Position numbers and translations under genes: made by a program | Shown: positions 26,803-33,969 of the stretch, piece by piece | Numbering within the stretch: the stretch's first letter is position 1 | How the letters are laid out: the number at the start of each line of letters is the position of its first letter | DNA from: Nitrospirota bacterium | GTDB taxonomy: Bacteria > Nitrospirota > Thermodesulfovibrionia > SZUA-242 | Assembly (NCBI GenBank): GCA_016212095.1 | Contig: JACRHH010000010.1 | Location: 62,001 to 126,000 of the forward strand | Length of the DNA stretch: 64,000 nt | Direction: 5' to 3' | Notes under the pieces: generated by a model | Database searches by the model: none | Told to the model about the DNA's origin: nothing | What the model saw: the letters and a program-made list of their open reading frames with translations, nothing else

Positions 26803-27678
26803 TCAAAACCGCCAGGTTGATGGGTTCACGATAAATTCGTCAGTTAATGCAAAGCGGCTGAAATCCATCGACTCGGCAGGAACCGCCTCCGCACATATCT
26901 CTTTCAGCTGCGAATGATTGTTCACGCCGCAGATGATGAAATCAATTTCCGGGATATTAATCAGGAAACCAAGAGCTGCACGAACCGCTGTTATCCCGTG
27001 CTTATGTATCGTTCTGTGATAGTTTTTTATATGCTCTCTCACAGAATCAAAGAAAGTCGGCAGGTTTTCGGGCGGCATAAGCAGCAACCCTTGCAAAAAT
27101 GCCGACCGAGCATGAATCTCAACCCCTCTTTTTTTAAGCTTGGACAGATGCCCGCCAATCAGCAGACGCTGATCAAATACATTGATGGGGAGCTGGATGA
27201 TATCTATCTGAAATAGTTCCAATATTTCATCAATCTGGAATGCCGTATATACCGATACCCCAATTTTCTCCACCAAGCCTTTTTGCTTTAATTCAGCAAT
27301 CTTGGCAAAAAGTATATGACCGTTTTCACTCAGCAAATCATCTGCATTGTGGATTAATAGTCCATAACATGACGCGATCCTCATCTTTTGCAACGATTGG
27401 GCAAATGAATCTTCCAATCTCTGTTCATCATCTGAGGTTATAACCGAAGAAGCAAAGCTCGGAGTCTTAGTTACGATCTTAAAGTCATGTTTTGCAGATA
27501 ACGTTTTACCTAATACCTCTTCACTTGTTCCATACTGGGCAGCAGTATCCACAACACGGATGGCATTATGCATTGCAACATCCAATATCTTCTCCACCTC
27601 GTCAAGGGAGGTTTTTCCCTCCATGTTTGATATTCCGTAGTCAATGCCGAATTGTACACTACCCAACCCTATCTTCAA
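26803..27678 (-). CDS. Aldo/keto reductase
   Basis: 291 residues of the aldo/keto reductase TIM barrel. It begins KIGLGSVQFGIDYGISN and includes VVDTAAQYGTSEEVLGKTL (the catalytic Asp and Tyr region) and VTKTPSF with the conserved Lys. It lies between pseC and the cytidylyltransferase gene, overlapping pseC by 4 nt. Such reductases are common in pseudaminic acid loci but have no assigned step; an NADPH-dependent reduction or epimerisation linked to the class III aminotransferase is possible. The tetrad His was not firmly identified. Confidence 0.8.
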   Translation of the reverse strand: MKIGLGSVQFGIDYGISNMEGKTSLDEVEKILDVAMHNAIRVVDTAAQYGTSEEVLGKTLSAKHDFKIVTKTPSFASSVITSDDEQRLEDSFAQSLQKMRIASCYGLLIHNADDLLSENGHILFAKIAELKQKGLVEKIGVSVYTAFQIDEILELFQIDIIQLPINVFDQRLLIGGHLSKLKKRGVEIHARSAFLQGLLLMPPENLPTFFDSVREHIKNYHRTIHKHGITAVRAALGFLINIPEIDFIICGVNNHSQLKEICAEAVPAESMDFSRFALTDEFIVNPSTWRF

Positions 27679-28850
27679 CGAAGCACCTTTTTTACTATGT
27701 CGATAACGATTTCCTGCTTTTCGTCAGTTAAGCCATAGTACATGGGGATACTTATTGCCTCATCATAGTATCTCTCGGCTTGCGGGAAATCACCTTGCTT
27801 GAATCCCAACCGTCTGTAATATGGCTGAGTATGAACAGGAATATAATGCAGATTAACACCAACCCCGTTATTTCGAAGTTCTTCGAATACCTGTTGGTGT
27901 GTTTTACTTATTTCGTCAAGTTTAAGGCGAATGGCGTATAAATGAAATGCTGATCTATTCTCAGGCATCACCGTCGGAAGCTGAATGGGCAATCCAGCTA
28001 ACAGTTGGTCGTAACGCTGTGCCAAAAAGTTGCGTCGCACCACGAATTCATCAAGGCGTTTCATCTGGCTGTCACCAAGAGCCGCCTGAATGTCGGTCAT
28101 GCGATAGTTGAACCCCAGTTCAATCTGCTGGTAATACCACGACCCATGGGGTTTGCAATCCATCATGGCAGGATCACGCGTGATACCGTGGCTGCGCAAC
28201 TTTATCAACTGCTCATACAAATCGCGGCGATTTGTCAGAACCATTCCGCCCTCGCCGGTGGTTATAATCTTGACCGGATGAAAGCTGAAAACCGTCATAT
28301 CCGAAAAGACGCAACTGCCTATTTTATGTCCCTTGTATCGCCCGCCTATTGCGTGAGACGCGTCTTCAATAACGGTGATGCCATATTGCTTGGCAAAGTC
28401 TCCAATTGCAGACATGTCGCATGACTGCCCTGAAAAATGAACCGGAATCAAAACCTTTGGCAATTTACCGGACACTGCCGCCTTGCCGAGCTTGTCATCA
28501 AGCGCTTCCACATCCATGTTGTAGGTGCGCGGGTGGATATCGACAAAATCAACATCGGCTCCGCAGTAAAGTCCGCAGTTGGCCGAAGCAACAAACGTAT
28601 TTGGGGAAGTCCACAACATGTCCCCTTGCTTCAGTCCGGCGGCAAGACAGGCGATATGCAGGGCGGAGGTGGCGCTATTTACCGCTACCGCATACCTCGC
28701 ACCGCAATATTCGGCTACTGCGCTCTCGAATCGTTCGATTGCAGGCCCCTGCGTAAGCCAGTCGGATTCAAGCACATCAACAACTGCCTTTATATCGTCA
28801 GCGGAAATAGACTGTCGGCCATACGGTATCATTGGATACGAAGATTTCAT
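27675..28850 (-). CDS. pseC: UDP-4-amino-4,6-dideoxy-L-AltNAc transaminase
   Basis: 391-residue DegT/DnrJ/EryC1 aminotransferase starting MKSSYPMIPYGRQSIS, with VIEDASHAIGG and the PLP-lysine region VFSFHPVKIITTGEGGM. The HPVK form of the lysine motif is typical of PseC. It transfers the amino group from glutamate to C4 of the keto sugar made by PseB, giving the second step of pseudaminic acid synthesis. Its start abuts the pseB stop directly, and its end overlaps the aldo/keto reductase gene. Confidence 0.92.
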   Translation of the reverse strand: MKSSYPMIPYGRQSISADDIKAVVDVLESDWLTQGPAIERFESAVAEYCGARYAVAVNSATSALHIACLAAGLKQGDMLWTSPNTFVASANCGLYCGADVDFVDIHPRTYNMDVEALDDKLGKAAVSGKLPKVLIPVHFSGQSCDMSAIGDFAKQYGITVIEDASHAIGGRYKGHKIGSCVFSDMTVFSFHPVKIITTGEGGMVLTNRRDLYEQLIKLRSHGITRDPAMMDCKPHGSWYYQQIELGFNYRMTDIQAALGDSQMKRLDEFVVRRNFLAQRYDQLLAGLPIQLPTVMPENRSAFHLYAIRLKLDEISKTHQQVFEELRNNGVGVNLHYIPVHTQPYYRRLGFKQGDFPQAERYYDEAISIPMYYGLTDEKQEIVIDIVKKVLR

Positions 28851-29861
28851 CTATATCTGAAACGATTCATCCACATGTTCTTTGATCAGAAGCCTGATTG
28901 CTTTCACATCAAGCCATTCAGTATTGGTTCCGCTGTTATAGCTGAAACCCTGATCACATAGCTTGCCGCTGAAAGTATTGGCATACTCATTCACGTCCCA
29001 TAGCGGAATAGAAGGCAGTATCACAAAATACTTCTCAAATTCAAGGGTAACCAATGCATCAGTAGCGGTAATCATTTCCTCGTGTATCTTCTCACCGGGA
29101 CGTATACCCACTATGTCGCAATGACAATGTGGAGCAATTGCCTCAGCTACATCTGTAATTCTGTAACTTGGTATTTTAGGGACGAATATCTCACCGCCCC
29201 ACATATTCTCAATCGTGAAAAGTACAAGGGCTACTCCCTCTTCAAGTGTAATATTGAAGCGTGTCATTTGGTTGTCTGTGATCGGCAGGCAACCGTCCTT
29301 TCTTTTCTCAAGAAAAAAAGGAATCACGCTGCCCCGGCTGCCCATCACATTGCCGTAACGCACGACCGAAAATCTTATATCATGCCTGCCCCTGAAGTTG
29401 TTGGCCGCCACAAAAAGCTTGTCCGAGCAGAGCTTTGTTGCGCCATAGAGATTGATTGGCGCTGCGGCTTTGTCGGTGCTTAGCGCTACAACCTGCTTAA
29501 TGCCTTTGTCTATAGCTGTTTCAATAACATTCTGCGCACCGATAACATTGGTTTTTATCGCTTCAAAAGGATTGTATTCGCAGGCCGGAACCTGCTTGAG
29601 AGCTGCCGCATGGATTACGATATCAATCCGCTCCATTGCGCGGCTTAATCTGTCTTTATCGCGAACGTCTCCGATAAAAAAGCGTAGTTGCGGGAATCTG
29701 TTTATTGGGAATTGCTGCTGCATCTCATACTGCTTCAGCTCATCGCGTGAAAAAACTACAATTCGTTCAATTTCCGGATATGTCAGCAAAATAGTTTCCA
29801 CGAACTTTTTGCCGAACGATCCCGTACCACCTGTCACAAGAATTGATTTACCTTTTAACAT
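28851..29861 (-). CDS. pseB: UDP-GlcNAc 4,6-dehydratase (inverting)
   Basis: 336-residue SDR with Rossmann motif VTGGTGSFGKKFV, the DRDELKQYEM-like stretch FSRDELKQYEMQQ and catalytic NLYGATKLCSDKLF. It makes UDP-2-acetamido-2,6-dideoxy-beta-L-arabino-hex-4-ulose, the entry to pseudaminic acid. This is the first gene of the A+T-richer sugar block; only 15 nt upstream lies the broken coiled-coil gene. The retaining LegB-like dehydratase at 4.9-5.9 kb is a distinct enzyme, so both nonulosonic entry reactions are encoded. Confidence 0.93.
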   Translation of the reverse strand: MLKGKSILVTGGTGSFGKKFVETILLTYPEIERIVVFSRDELKQYEMQQQFPINRFPQLRFFIGDVRDKDRLSRAMERIDIVIHAAALKQVPACEYNPFEAIKTNVIGAQNVIETAIDKGIKQVVALSTDKAAAPINLYGATKLCSDKLFVAANNFRGRHDIRFSVVRYGNVMGSRGSVIPFFLEKRKDGCLPITDNQMTRFNITLEEGVALVLFTIENMWGGEIFVPKIPSYRITDVAEAIAPHCHCDIVGIRPGEKIHEEMITATDALVTLEFEKYFVILPSIPLWDVNEYANTFSGKLCDQGFSYNSGTNTEWLDVKAIRLLIKEHVDESFQI

Positions 29862-29876
29862 TGCTTATCCAATCGC

Positions 29877-30095
29877 TTATAAATTGAACAAAAATAGCCG
29901 TTCCAACCGCTCCAGCGGTTTCCTTGTAAGTCCAGCATATGCATGAAATATGAAAGTGGGGATTGCCTGATCCTCGAAACGCTTGTCCATGCCGTCAAGG
30001 CGTGTCTCGATAACGGTTATTCTGGTCTTGATCGCTTCAAGCTCCGGAATAACCAGACTTCTCAGAGCCTCAACGATTATTTCCTTAATTTCCAT
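29877..30095 (-). pseudogene. Truncated coiled-coil protein, copy 3
   Basis: The first 31 or so residues (MEIKEIIVEALRSL...DGMDKRFEDQ) are nearly identical to the intact copy at 30.8-31.2 kb, including about 50 nt upstream of the start. After DKRFEDQ the heptads and the conserved C-terminal part are gone. They are replaced by an unrelated 29-residue tail rich in Leu and Phe, ending 15 nt before pseB. The break occurs inside the repeated KRFED codons, where recombination could easily act. The gene is probably non-functional, although the frame remains open from a possible TTG start at 30119. Confidence 0.75.
29905..29920. repeat. Short perfect inverted repeat near the pseB start
   Basis: AACCGCT and AGCGGTT form a 7-bp stem with a 2-nt loop, inside the foreign tail of the truncated coiled-coil gene and about 45 nt upstream of pseB. 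On the minus strand a TTTTT follows about eight bases later, so it is not a canonical terminator. It could attenuate or mark the recombination joint. Confidence 0.4.
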
Positions 30096-30150
30096 ATCGC
30101 CCACCCATGATTCAGACAATTTCGAATTTCGTTAATATTACCATCAAAAC
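29971..30150. repeat. Duplicated coiled-coil gene 5' segment, copy A
   Basis: This segment is closely similar to 31094..31270 and covers the first third of the coiled-coil gene plus its upstream region, differing by scattered substitutions and a small indel near the outer end. Because non-coding upstream bases are conserved too, the copies arose from a DNA duplication rather than from protein-level similarity. Confidence 0.8.
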
Positions 30151-30340
30151 CGGTATTACTTCATACAATTCCAGCACCATTCCGGAAAACAGACGCTTAC
30201 CCGCACTCGTCCAGCACCGACGATGAACGTATTTCCCGCCCAAAATCACTGAACACATCCAGAGCCTTGAGGAAATTCACATGCTCCTCATTCATGTCTA
30301 TTCCACGGTATCCAGTTCGGCAAGCCTTGAGGTTATGGAA

Positions 30341-30817
30341 TCAGGCCGCAATACCAACCCGGAAATTCTCCCTGAGCCGTATCAACCGCCTGCTGTTGAG
30401 CGGACGCGAATCCTGATATTTTTTGATTACGTTCATTTCGAATGCGTTTTCAACATCCGCGCCGCAACTGTGAATGAGCCTGCCGGTGCTTATGACCTCA
30501 AAGGCTATGCGAACAGGCGCGCTGCCAAGATTAACGAGGTCAAGACGCCAGGTTCCCAGAAAATCCTGAAGATCGAGACTGAGTCCCGACAGGTTGTTGC
30601 CGTCCATCAAAACGGCAATATCCACGTCGTTGCCGAAGCCGGATGACGCCAGCGAACCGAACAGATACGCAAGACGGACTTTGTGTTCCGCGAACAATGG
30701 CGTCAACTCACCGATACGCAAAATAGTATCATCGCAAAGAGGCGCGCAACCTTTCCACCGTTCCTTTATACCCATCACGAACCCATGCCGATGCCTGCCG
30801 AAACCGCTCTCACTCAC
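30341..30817 (-). CDS. MNT-fold nucleotidyltransferase
   Basis: 158 residues from a GTG that overlaps the stop of the coiled-coil gene (GTGA), with AAGAAGG just upstream. The MNT signature is YLFGSLASSGFGNDVDIAVL: the GS pair is followed by eight residues and then DVD, a shorter spacing than the GSX10DXD of MntA. These proteins are minimal nucleotidyltransferases, known as antitoxins that AMPylate HEPN toxins or as regulators. Here the immediate partner is the coiled-coil protein, not a HEPN protein. An internal ATG at 30775 is an alternative start. Between its end and 30120 only a weak 32-codon frame is present. Confidence 0.78.
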   Translation of the reverse strand: MSESGFGRHRHGFVMGIKERWKGCAPLCDDTILRIGELTPLFAEHKVRLAYLFGSLASSGFGNDVDIAVLMDGNNLSGLSLDLQDFLGTWRLDLVNLGSAPVRIAFEVISTGRLIHSCGADVENAFEMNVIKKYQDSRPLNSRRLIRLRENFRVGIAA

Positions 30818-31218
30818 GCCGCCTTCTTTCGCCTTGTCACTTCCGTAAGCAGTTCGATATACCTGTTTTCCAGAATCCTGAACTGATCAACATCTACTTT
30901 CTTGTTGCTCAAGCAGCGCAACTCCCGCATTTCGGCCAGAATATTGTTGATCTGCATTTCGATGGAATCGAACCGTTTCATGTTGAAATTATACTGGTCA
31001 TCGAAGCGCTTGTTCATGTCGAAGCGCAGCTCCTCGAAGCGCTTGTTCATGTCGTCAAAACGCCGGTTCATATCCTCGAAGCGCTTGTTCATGTCCTCAA
31101 AGCGCTTGTCTATGCCGTCAAGACGCGTCTCGATAACAGTTATTCTGGTCTTGATCGCTTCGAGCTCAGGAATAACAAGGCTTCTCAGCGCCTCAACGAT
31201 TATTTCCTTTATTTCCAT
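30814..31218 (-). CDS. Coiled-coil protein with MNKRFED heptads, copy 2
   Basis: About 134 residues from MEIKEIIVEALRSL. A conserved N-terminal helix is followed by DGIDKRFED and then four heptad-like units (MNKRFED, MNRRFDD, MNKRFEE) predicted to form a long parallel coiled coil. The C-terminal part MKRFDSIEMQINNILAEMRE ends in ELLTEVTRRKKAA. No catalytic motif was seen. It overlaps the MNT gene by 4 nt, so the two are co-translated. A TTG at 31242 extends the frame, but the paralogues support the ATG. The function is unknown; a scaffold or antitoxin-like partner of the MNT protein is a hypothesis. Confidence 0.72.
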   Translation of the reverse strand: MEIKEIIVEALRSLVIPELEAIKTRITVIETRLDGIDKRFEDMNKRFEDMNRRFDDMNKRFEELRFDMNKRFDDQYNFNMKRFDSIEMQINNILAEMRELRCLSNKKVDVDQFRILENRYIELLTEVTRRKKAA

Positions 31219-31270
31219 ATCACCCACCCACAACCCGGACAATGTTAAATTTCGCTAATAATACCACAAA
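31094..31270. repeat. Duplicated coiled-coil gene 5' segment, copy B
   Basis: Counterpart of 29971..30150: it encodes the N-terminal third of copy 2 and its upstream sequence. The pair flanks the MNT gene and a short unassigned stretch, so recombination between them could delete or invert that interval. Confidence 0.8.
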
Positions 31271-31358
31271 ACTTTCATAACGCCACATCACGCCGTCCGC
31301 TTGGCGGCTTTTCGACAGAACCGGCTCCGCATCCGACCTCACGACAGATCGATCCTGT

Positions 31359-31772
31359 TCATCCCAAATAGTCCATGATAATGACGGTAAAGTCCACGAG
31401 TTCCTCAAGATGATTTTCGATAACATCTGCCATAACGCTCATATCCACATCCTGATATTGATGCACAAGCGTATTGCGAAATCCGACCATTGCTATCAGA
31501 TGTTGAGCCATCACTTCAGGAATAATCCTTTCCCTGCGCAAAATCGCAAAGCTTTCCCTGCTCTCCCTGGGAATCCCAAGCTTGCCCTTCCTGACGGCCA
31601 TATTGGCAAAATCGATGCATAATTCGCACAGACGCTGGAGGTTGGCCGCAATGGCATCCTGCTTCAGGTAGTCCTCGTCGAACGGAATTTCCGATTTCAT
31701 GGCGTAATAGGCGCGAATCCGCTTCACGCACCGCTCGATGCTCTCCTTCTTGCCGAGCGCCGGATCGTTCAC
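31359..31772 (-). CDS. hepT: HepT-like HEPN toxin (DUF86)
   Basis: 137-residue, all-helical protein with the HEPN ribonuclease motif RNTLVHQY at residues 99-106, an exact RX4HXY. In characterised HepT proteins the Arg and His form the RNase site and the Tyr is AMPylated by MntA to silence it. It starts with GTG overlapping the MntA stop (GTGA), so antitoxin and toxin are coupled. The order is MntA first, the reverse of the hepT-mntA order known from Shewanella. It lies in the rearranged junction of a polysaccharide locus, a typical site for such stabilising modules. Confidence 0.85.
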   Translation of the reverse strand: MNDPALGKKESIERCVKRIRAYYAMKSEIPFDEDYLKQDAIAANLQRLCELCIDFANMAVRKGKLGIPRESRESFAILRRERIIPEVMAQHLIAMVGFRNTLVHQYQDVDMSVMADVIENHLEELVDFTVIIMDYLG

Positions 31773-32185
31773 GCTGCCAGCACCCGTCCGCTCTTGCGGA
31801 TGTCTTCAAGAATATGCCTTCGCTCCTCGTTCAGCTTCTGATACATGGAAAGCGTCAGCATCTCGAATTCGGCCACCGCATACGCGTCCGCCATATGAAT
31901 GATCCGTCCGGAATTGACGATCTCGTGCTGAAACACTGTTGGAACAAGCCTCAGGTTGACCAGATCCACGGTTCCTCCGACAGCTTCTTCAAGCGCGAAC
32001 CGGCAACGGCTCATGGCAAGATTTCCGGACACCTTGGCGGTTTCATGCGGTAGAAGAATCGCAATATCAATGTCGCTGCCCGGAATCTCATCAATGGTTC
32101 CATGCGATCCGAAAAAGTAAATGGCCTGAACGTCCGGATACATCACCGATACAATCTCAATCACAGACGATCCCGACATATTCAT
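31769..32185 (-). CDS. mntA: MntA-like nucleotidyltransferase antitoxin
   Basis: 138-residue minimal nucleotidyltransferase. The motif GSHGTIDEIPGSDID at residues 26-40 fits GSX10DXD exactly, the signature of the MntA antitoxins that transfer AMP to the HepT tyrosine. The ATG at 32185 is preceded by AGGTGG. It overlaps hepT by 4 nt. An N-terminal VIEIVSVMYPDVQAIYFFG precedes the motif as in other family members. The start lies 50 nt downstream of the rfbF fossil. Confidence 0.85.
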   Translation of the reverse strand: MNMSGSSVIEIVSVMYPDVQAIYFFGSHGTIDEIPGSDIDIAILLPHETAKVSGNLAMSRCRFALEEAVGGTVDLVNLRLVPTVFQHEIVNSGRIIHMADAYAVAEFEMLTLSMYQKLNEERRHILEDIRKSGRVLAA

Positions 32186-32234
32186 CCACCTGTTCCGACG
32201 TAATCGTCTTCATGTTCATGTGAAGCATTTCATG

Positions 32235-32315
32235 TCACTCAACCGACTTGGGCTTCAGAAAGGTTTCTTCCAATATCCGTGTTCCCTAGCCACCGGCCAG
32301 AATAACTGCTTTCAT
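32235..32315 (-). pseudogene. Fossil 5' end of an rfbF-like gene
   Basis: Translating the minus strand from the ATG at 32315 gives MKAVILAGG, an in-frame TAG, then GTRILEETFLKPKSVE and a TGA. This matches the N-terminus of glucose-1-phosphate cytidylyltransferases (LAGG-x-GTR...EET...KPK) apart from the stop codon and the end at the KPK motif. It differs from the intact rfbF at 10.3-11.1 kb, so it derives from another copy. It lies in an otherwise empty 155-nt gap between two coiled-coil/MNT units and records an earlier sugar cassette at this spot. Confidence 0.8.
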
Positions 32316-32340
32316 TATGCGGATAACCCGCCCGCCAGCG

Positions 32341-32796
32341 TCAGGCCGCCTTCTTGAGTTTGACTACTTCCGTGAGCAACTCGATGTATCTGTTTTCCAG
32401 TATCCTGAACTGATCAACGTCCACTTTTTTATCGTTAAGTCCGCGCAGCTCCCGCATTTCAGCCAGGATATTGTTGATCTGTTGTTCGATGGAGTCGAAC
32501 CGCTTCATGTTGAAATTGAACTGATCCTCGAAACGCTTGTTCATATCGAAGCGCAGTTCCTCAAAACGCTTGTTCATGTCCTCGAAGCGCTTGTTCATGT
32601 CGGCGCGCATGTCCTCGAATCTTGCGTTCATGTCGAATCGCATCTCGTCGAAACGCTTGTCGATACCGTCAAGACGTTTATCGATACCGTCAAGCCGCGT
32701 CTCTATGACCGCAATCCTGACCTTCAGCGACTCCAGTTCAGGAATAATGACCGCTTTCAGAGCATCGATAATGATTTCACGTATTTCCATTCCCAT
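32341..32796 (-). CDS. Coiled-coil protein with MNKRFED heptads, copy 1
   Basis: About 151 residues from MGMEIREIIIDAL, homologous along its length to copy 2 but with extra heptads (DGIDKRLDGIDKRFDEM, FEDMRADMNKRFEDMNKRF). The C-terminal segments FNFNMKRFDSIEQQINNIL and KKVDVDQFRILENRYIELL are almost the same in both copies and must be functionally constrained. GGGGGAAGG lies just before the ATG at 32796; ATG 32790 and GTG 32808 are alternatives. The gene lies 45 nt downstream of the WbpE-like gene. No enzymatic motif was found; the function is unknown. Confidence 0.72.
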   Translation of the reverse strand: MGMEIREIIIDALKAVIIPELESLKVRIAVIETRLDGIDKRLDGIDKRFDEMRFDMNARFEDMRADMNKRFEDMNKRFEELRFDMNKRFEDQFNFNMKRFDSIEQQINNILAEMRELRGLNDKKVDVDQFRILENRYIELLTEVVKLKKAA

Positions 32797-32840
32797 GCCT
32801 TCCCCCACATTCTACATCACATCTGCATCTGTTTAACGCG

Positions 32841-33965
32841 CTAAACAGCCGCCTTCACCGCCTCGATCACCCGCTGCGTCGTCTCGTCATCCTGCAACGG
32901 CTCTATGGGCAGGCTTACAACCTGAGTGGCCGCAAGCTCGGCATTGGAAAGATCGTGCGCAACGCACCTGCCGTCGAAAACCTTCATCTTGTGAAGCGGG
33001 AACGGATAATAGACCATCGTCGAAACGCCATGTTCCTTCAGGCTTGCCTGAAAAGCGTCGCGGTTTGCCGTCCGAATCGTGTACTGGTGGAACACATGAT
33101 GAGCGTCGGGAATCACGGTCGGAACTGTTATGCCCTCAACTCCGGCAAGCGCCGCGTTGTACTTTTCTGCAATCACACGCCGCCTGTTATTGAACTCCTC
33201 GATGTACTCGAACTTGGCAAGCAGCACCGCAGCCTGAAGCGTGTCGAGCCGCGCGTTGTATCCGATATGGTCAACGTTATACTTGTCGCGTCCGCCATGC
33301 TTCAGCAGCATCCGGATCATCTCCGCAAGCGCGTCGTCGTTGGTCGATACCATACCGCCGTCGCCGAAGCCTCCGAGGTTTTTTGACGGGAAAAAGCTGA
33401 AACAGCCGGTTGTGCCGATCGATCCAAGTTTTCGCCCCTTCCATCCGCCGCCGAACGCCTGCGCAATGTCTTCCACAACGAACAGGTTTTTAGCCTCCGC
33501 CATGGCCATGATCCTGTCCATGTCGCACGACTGGCCGTAGAGATGAACCGGGATTATGCCGACAGTGTTCTTCGTTATCGCCTTTTCGATATTCGCAGGA
33601 TCGATGTTGTACGTCACCGGATCGATGTCCACGAAGACCGGCCTTGCGCCGGAGCGCAGAATCGCGTCGCCGGTGGCAGTGAACGTAAACGGCGTTGTGA
33701 TTATCTCGTCGGTCTTGTCGAAGTACTCCTGCCCCTTCGTTTTCAGCGCAAGCGCGCGAAGCGAAAGCACGAGCGCCTCGGTTCCAGACGAACATCCGAT
33801 GCCGTGTTTAGCGCCAAGATAAGCGGCGATTTTCGCCTCCAGCGCCTTCACTTCCGGGCCAAGTATCCATGCCTGATGGCCAAGGCAGGTCGCAATGGCC
33901 GCGTCGATCTTTTCCTTCATGTATTCGTACTCGCCTCTAAGGTCGAGCATCGGTATCTGTTTCAT
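32841..33965 (-). CDS. wbpE: WbpE-like UDP-3-keto sugar aminotransferase
   Basis: 374-residue DegT/DnrJ/EryC1/StrS aminotransferase with VVEDIAQAFGGGW and the PLP-lysine motif FFPSKNLGGFGDGG. The start IPMLDLRGEY and the FPSK motif are typical of WbpE, which transfers an amino group to C3 of UDP-2-acetamido-3-keto-glucuronic acid. It directly follows the WbpB-WbpD fusion gene (4-nt gap) and precedes copy 1 of the coiled-coil gene. Codon use is G+C-richer than that of the sugar genes below 30 kb. Confidence 0.85.
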   Translation of the reverse strand: MKQIPMLDLRGEYEYMKEKIDAAIATCLGHQAWILGPEVKALEAKIAAYLGAKHGIGCSSGTEALVLSLRALALKTKGQEYFDKTDEIITTPFTFTATGDAILRSGARPVFVDIDPVTYNIDPANIEKAITKNTVGIIPVHLYGQSCDMDRIMAMAEAKNLFVVEDIAQAFGGGWKGRKLGSIGTTGCFSFFPSKNLGGFGDGGMVSTNDDALAEMIRMLLKHGGRDKYNVDHIGYNARLDTLQAAVLLAKFEYIEEFNNRRRVIAEKYNAALAGVEGITVPTVIPDAHHVFHQYTIRTANRDAFQASLKEHGVSTMVYYPFPLHKMKVFDGRCVAHDLSNAELAATQVVSLPIEPLQDDETTQRVIEAVKAAV

Positions 33966-33969
33966 AATC

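Noticed and set aside
30197-30295. 32-codon minus-strand frame MNEEHVNFLKALDVFSDFG downstream of the MNT gene
   Set aside because: It has a weak ribosome site and no recognised family. It could be a remnant of a partner gene, but the support is too thin to annotate.
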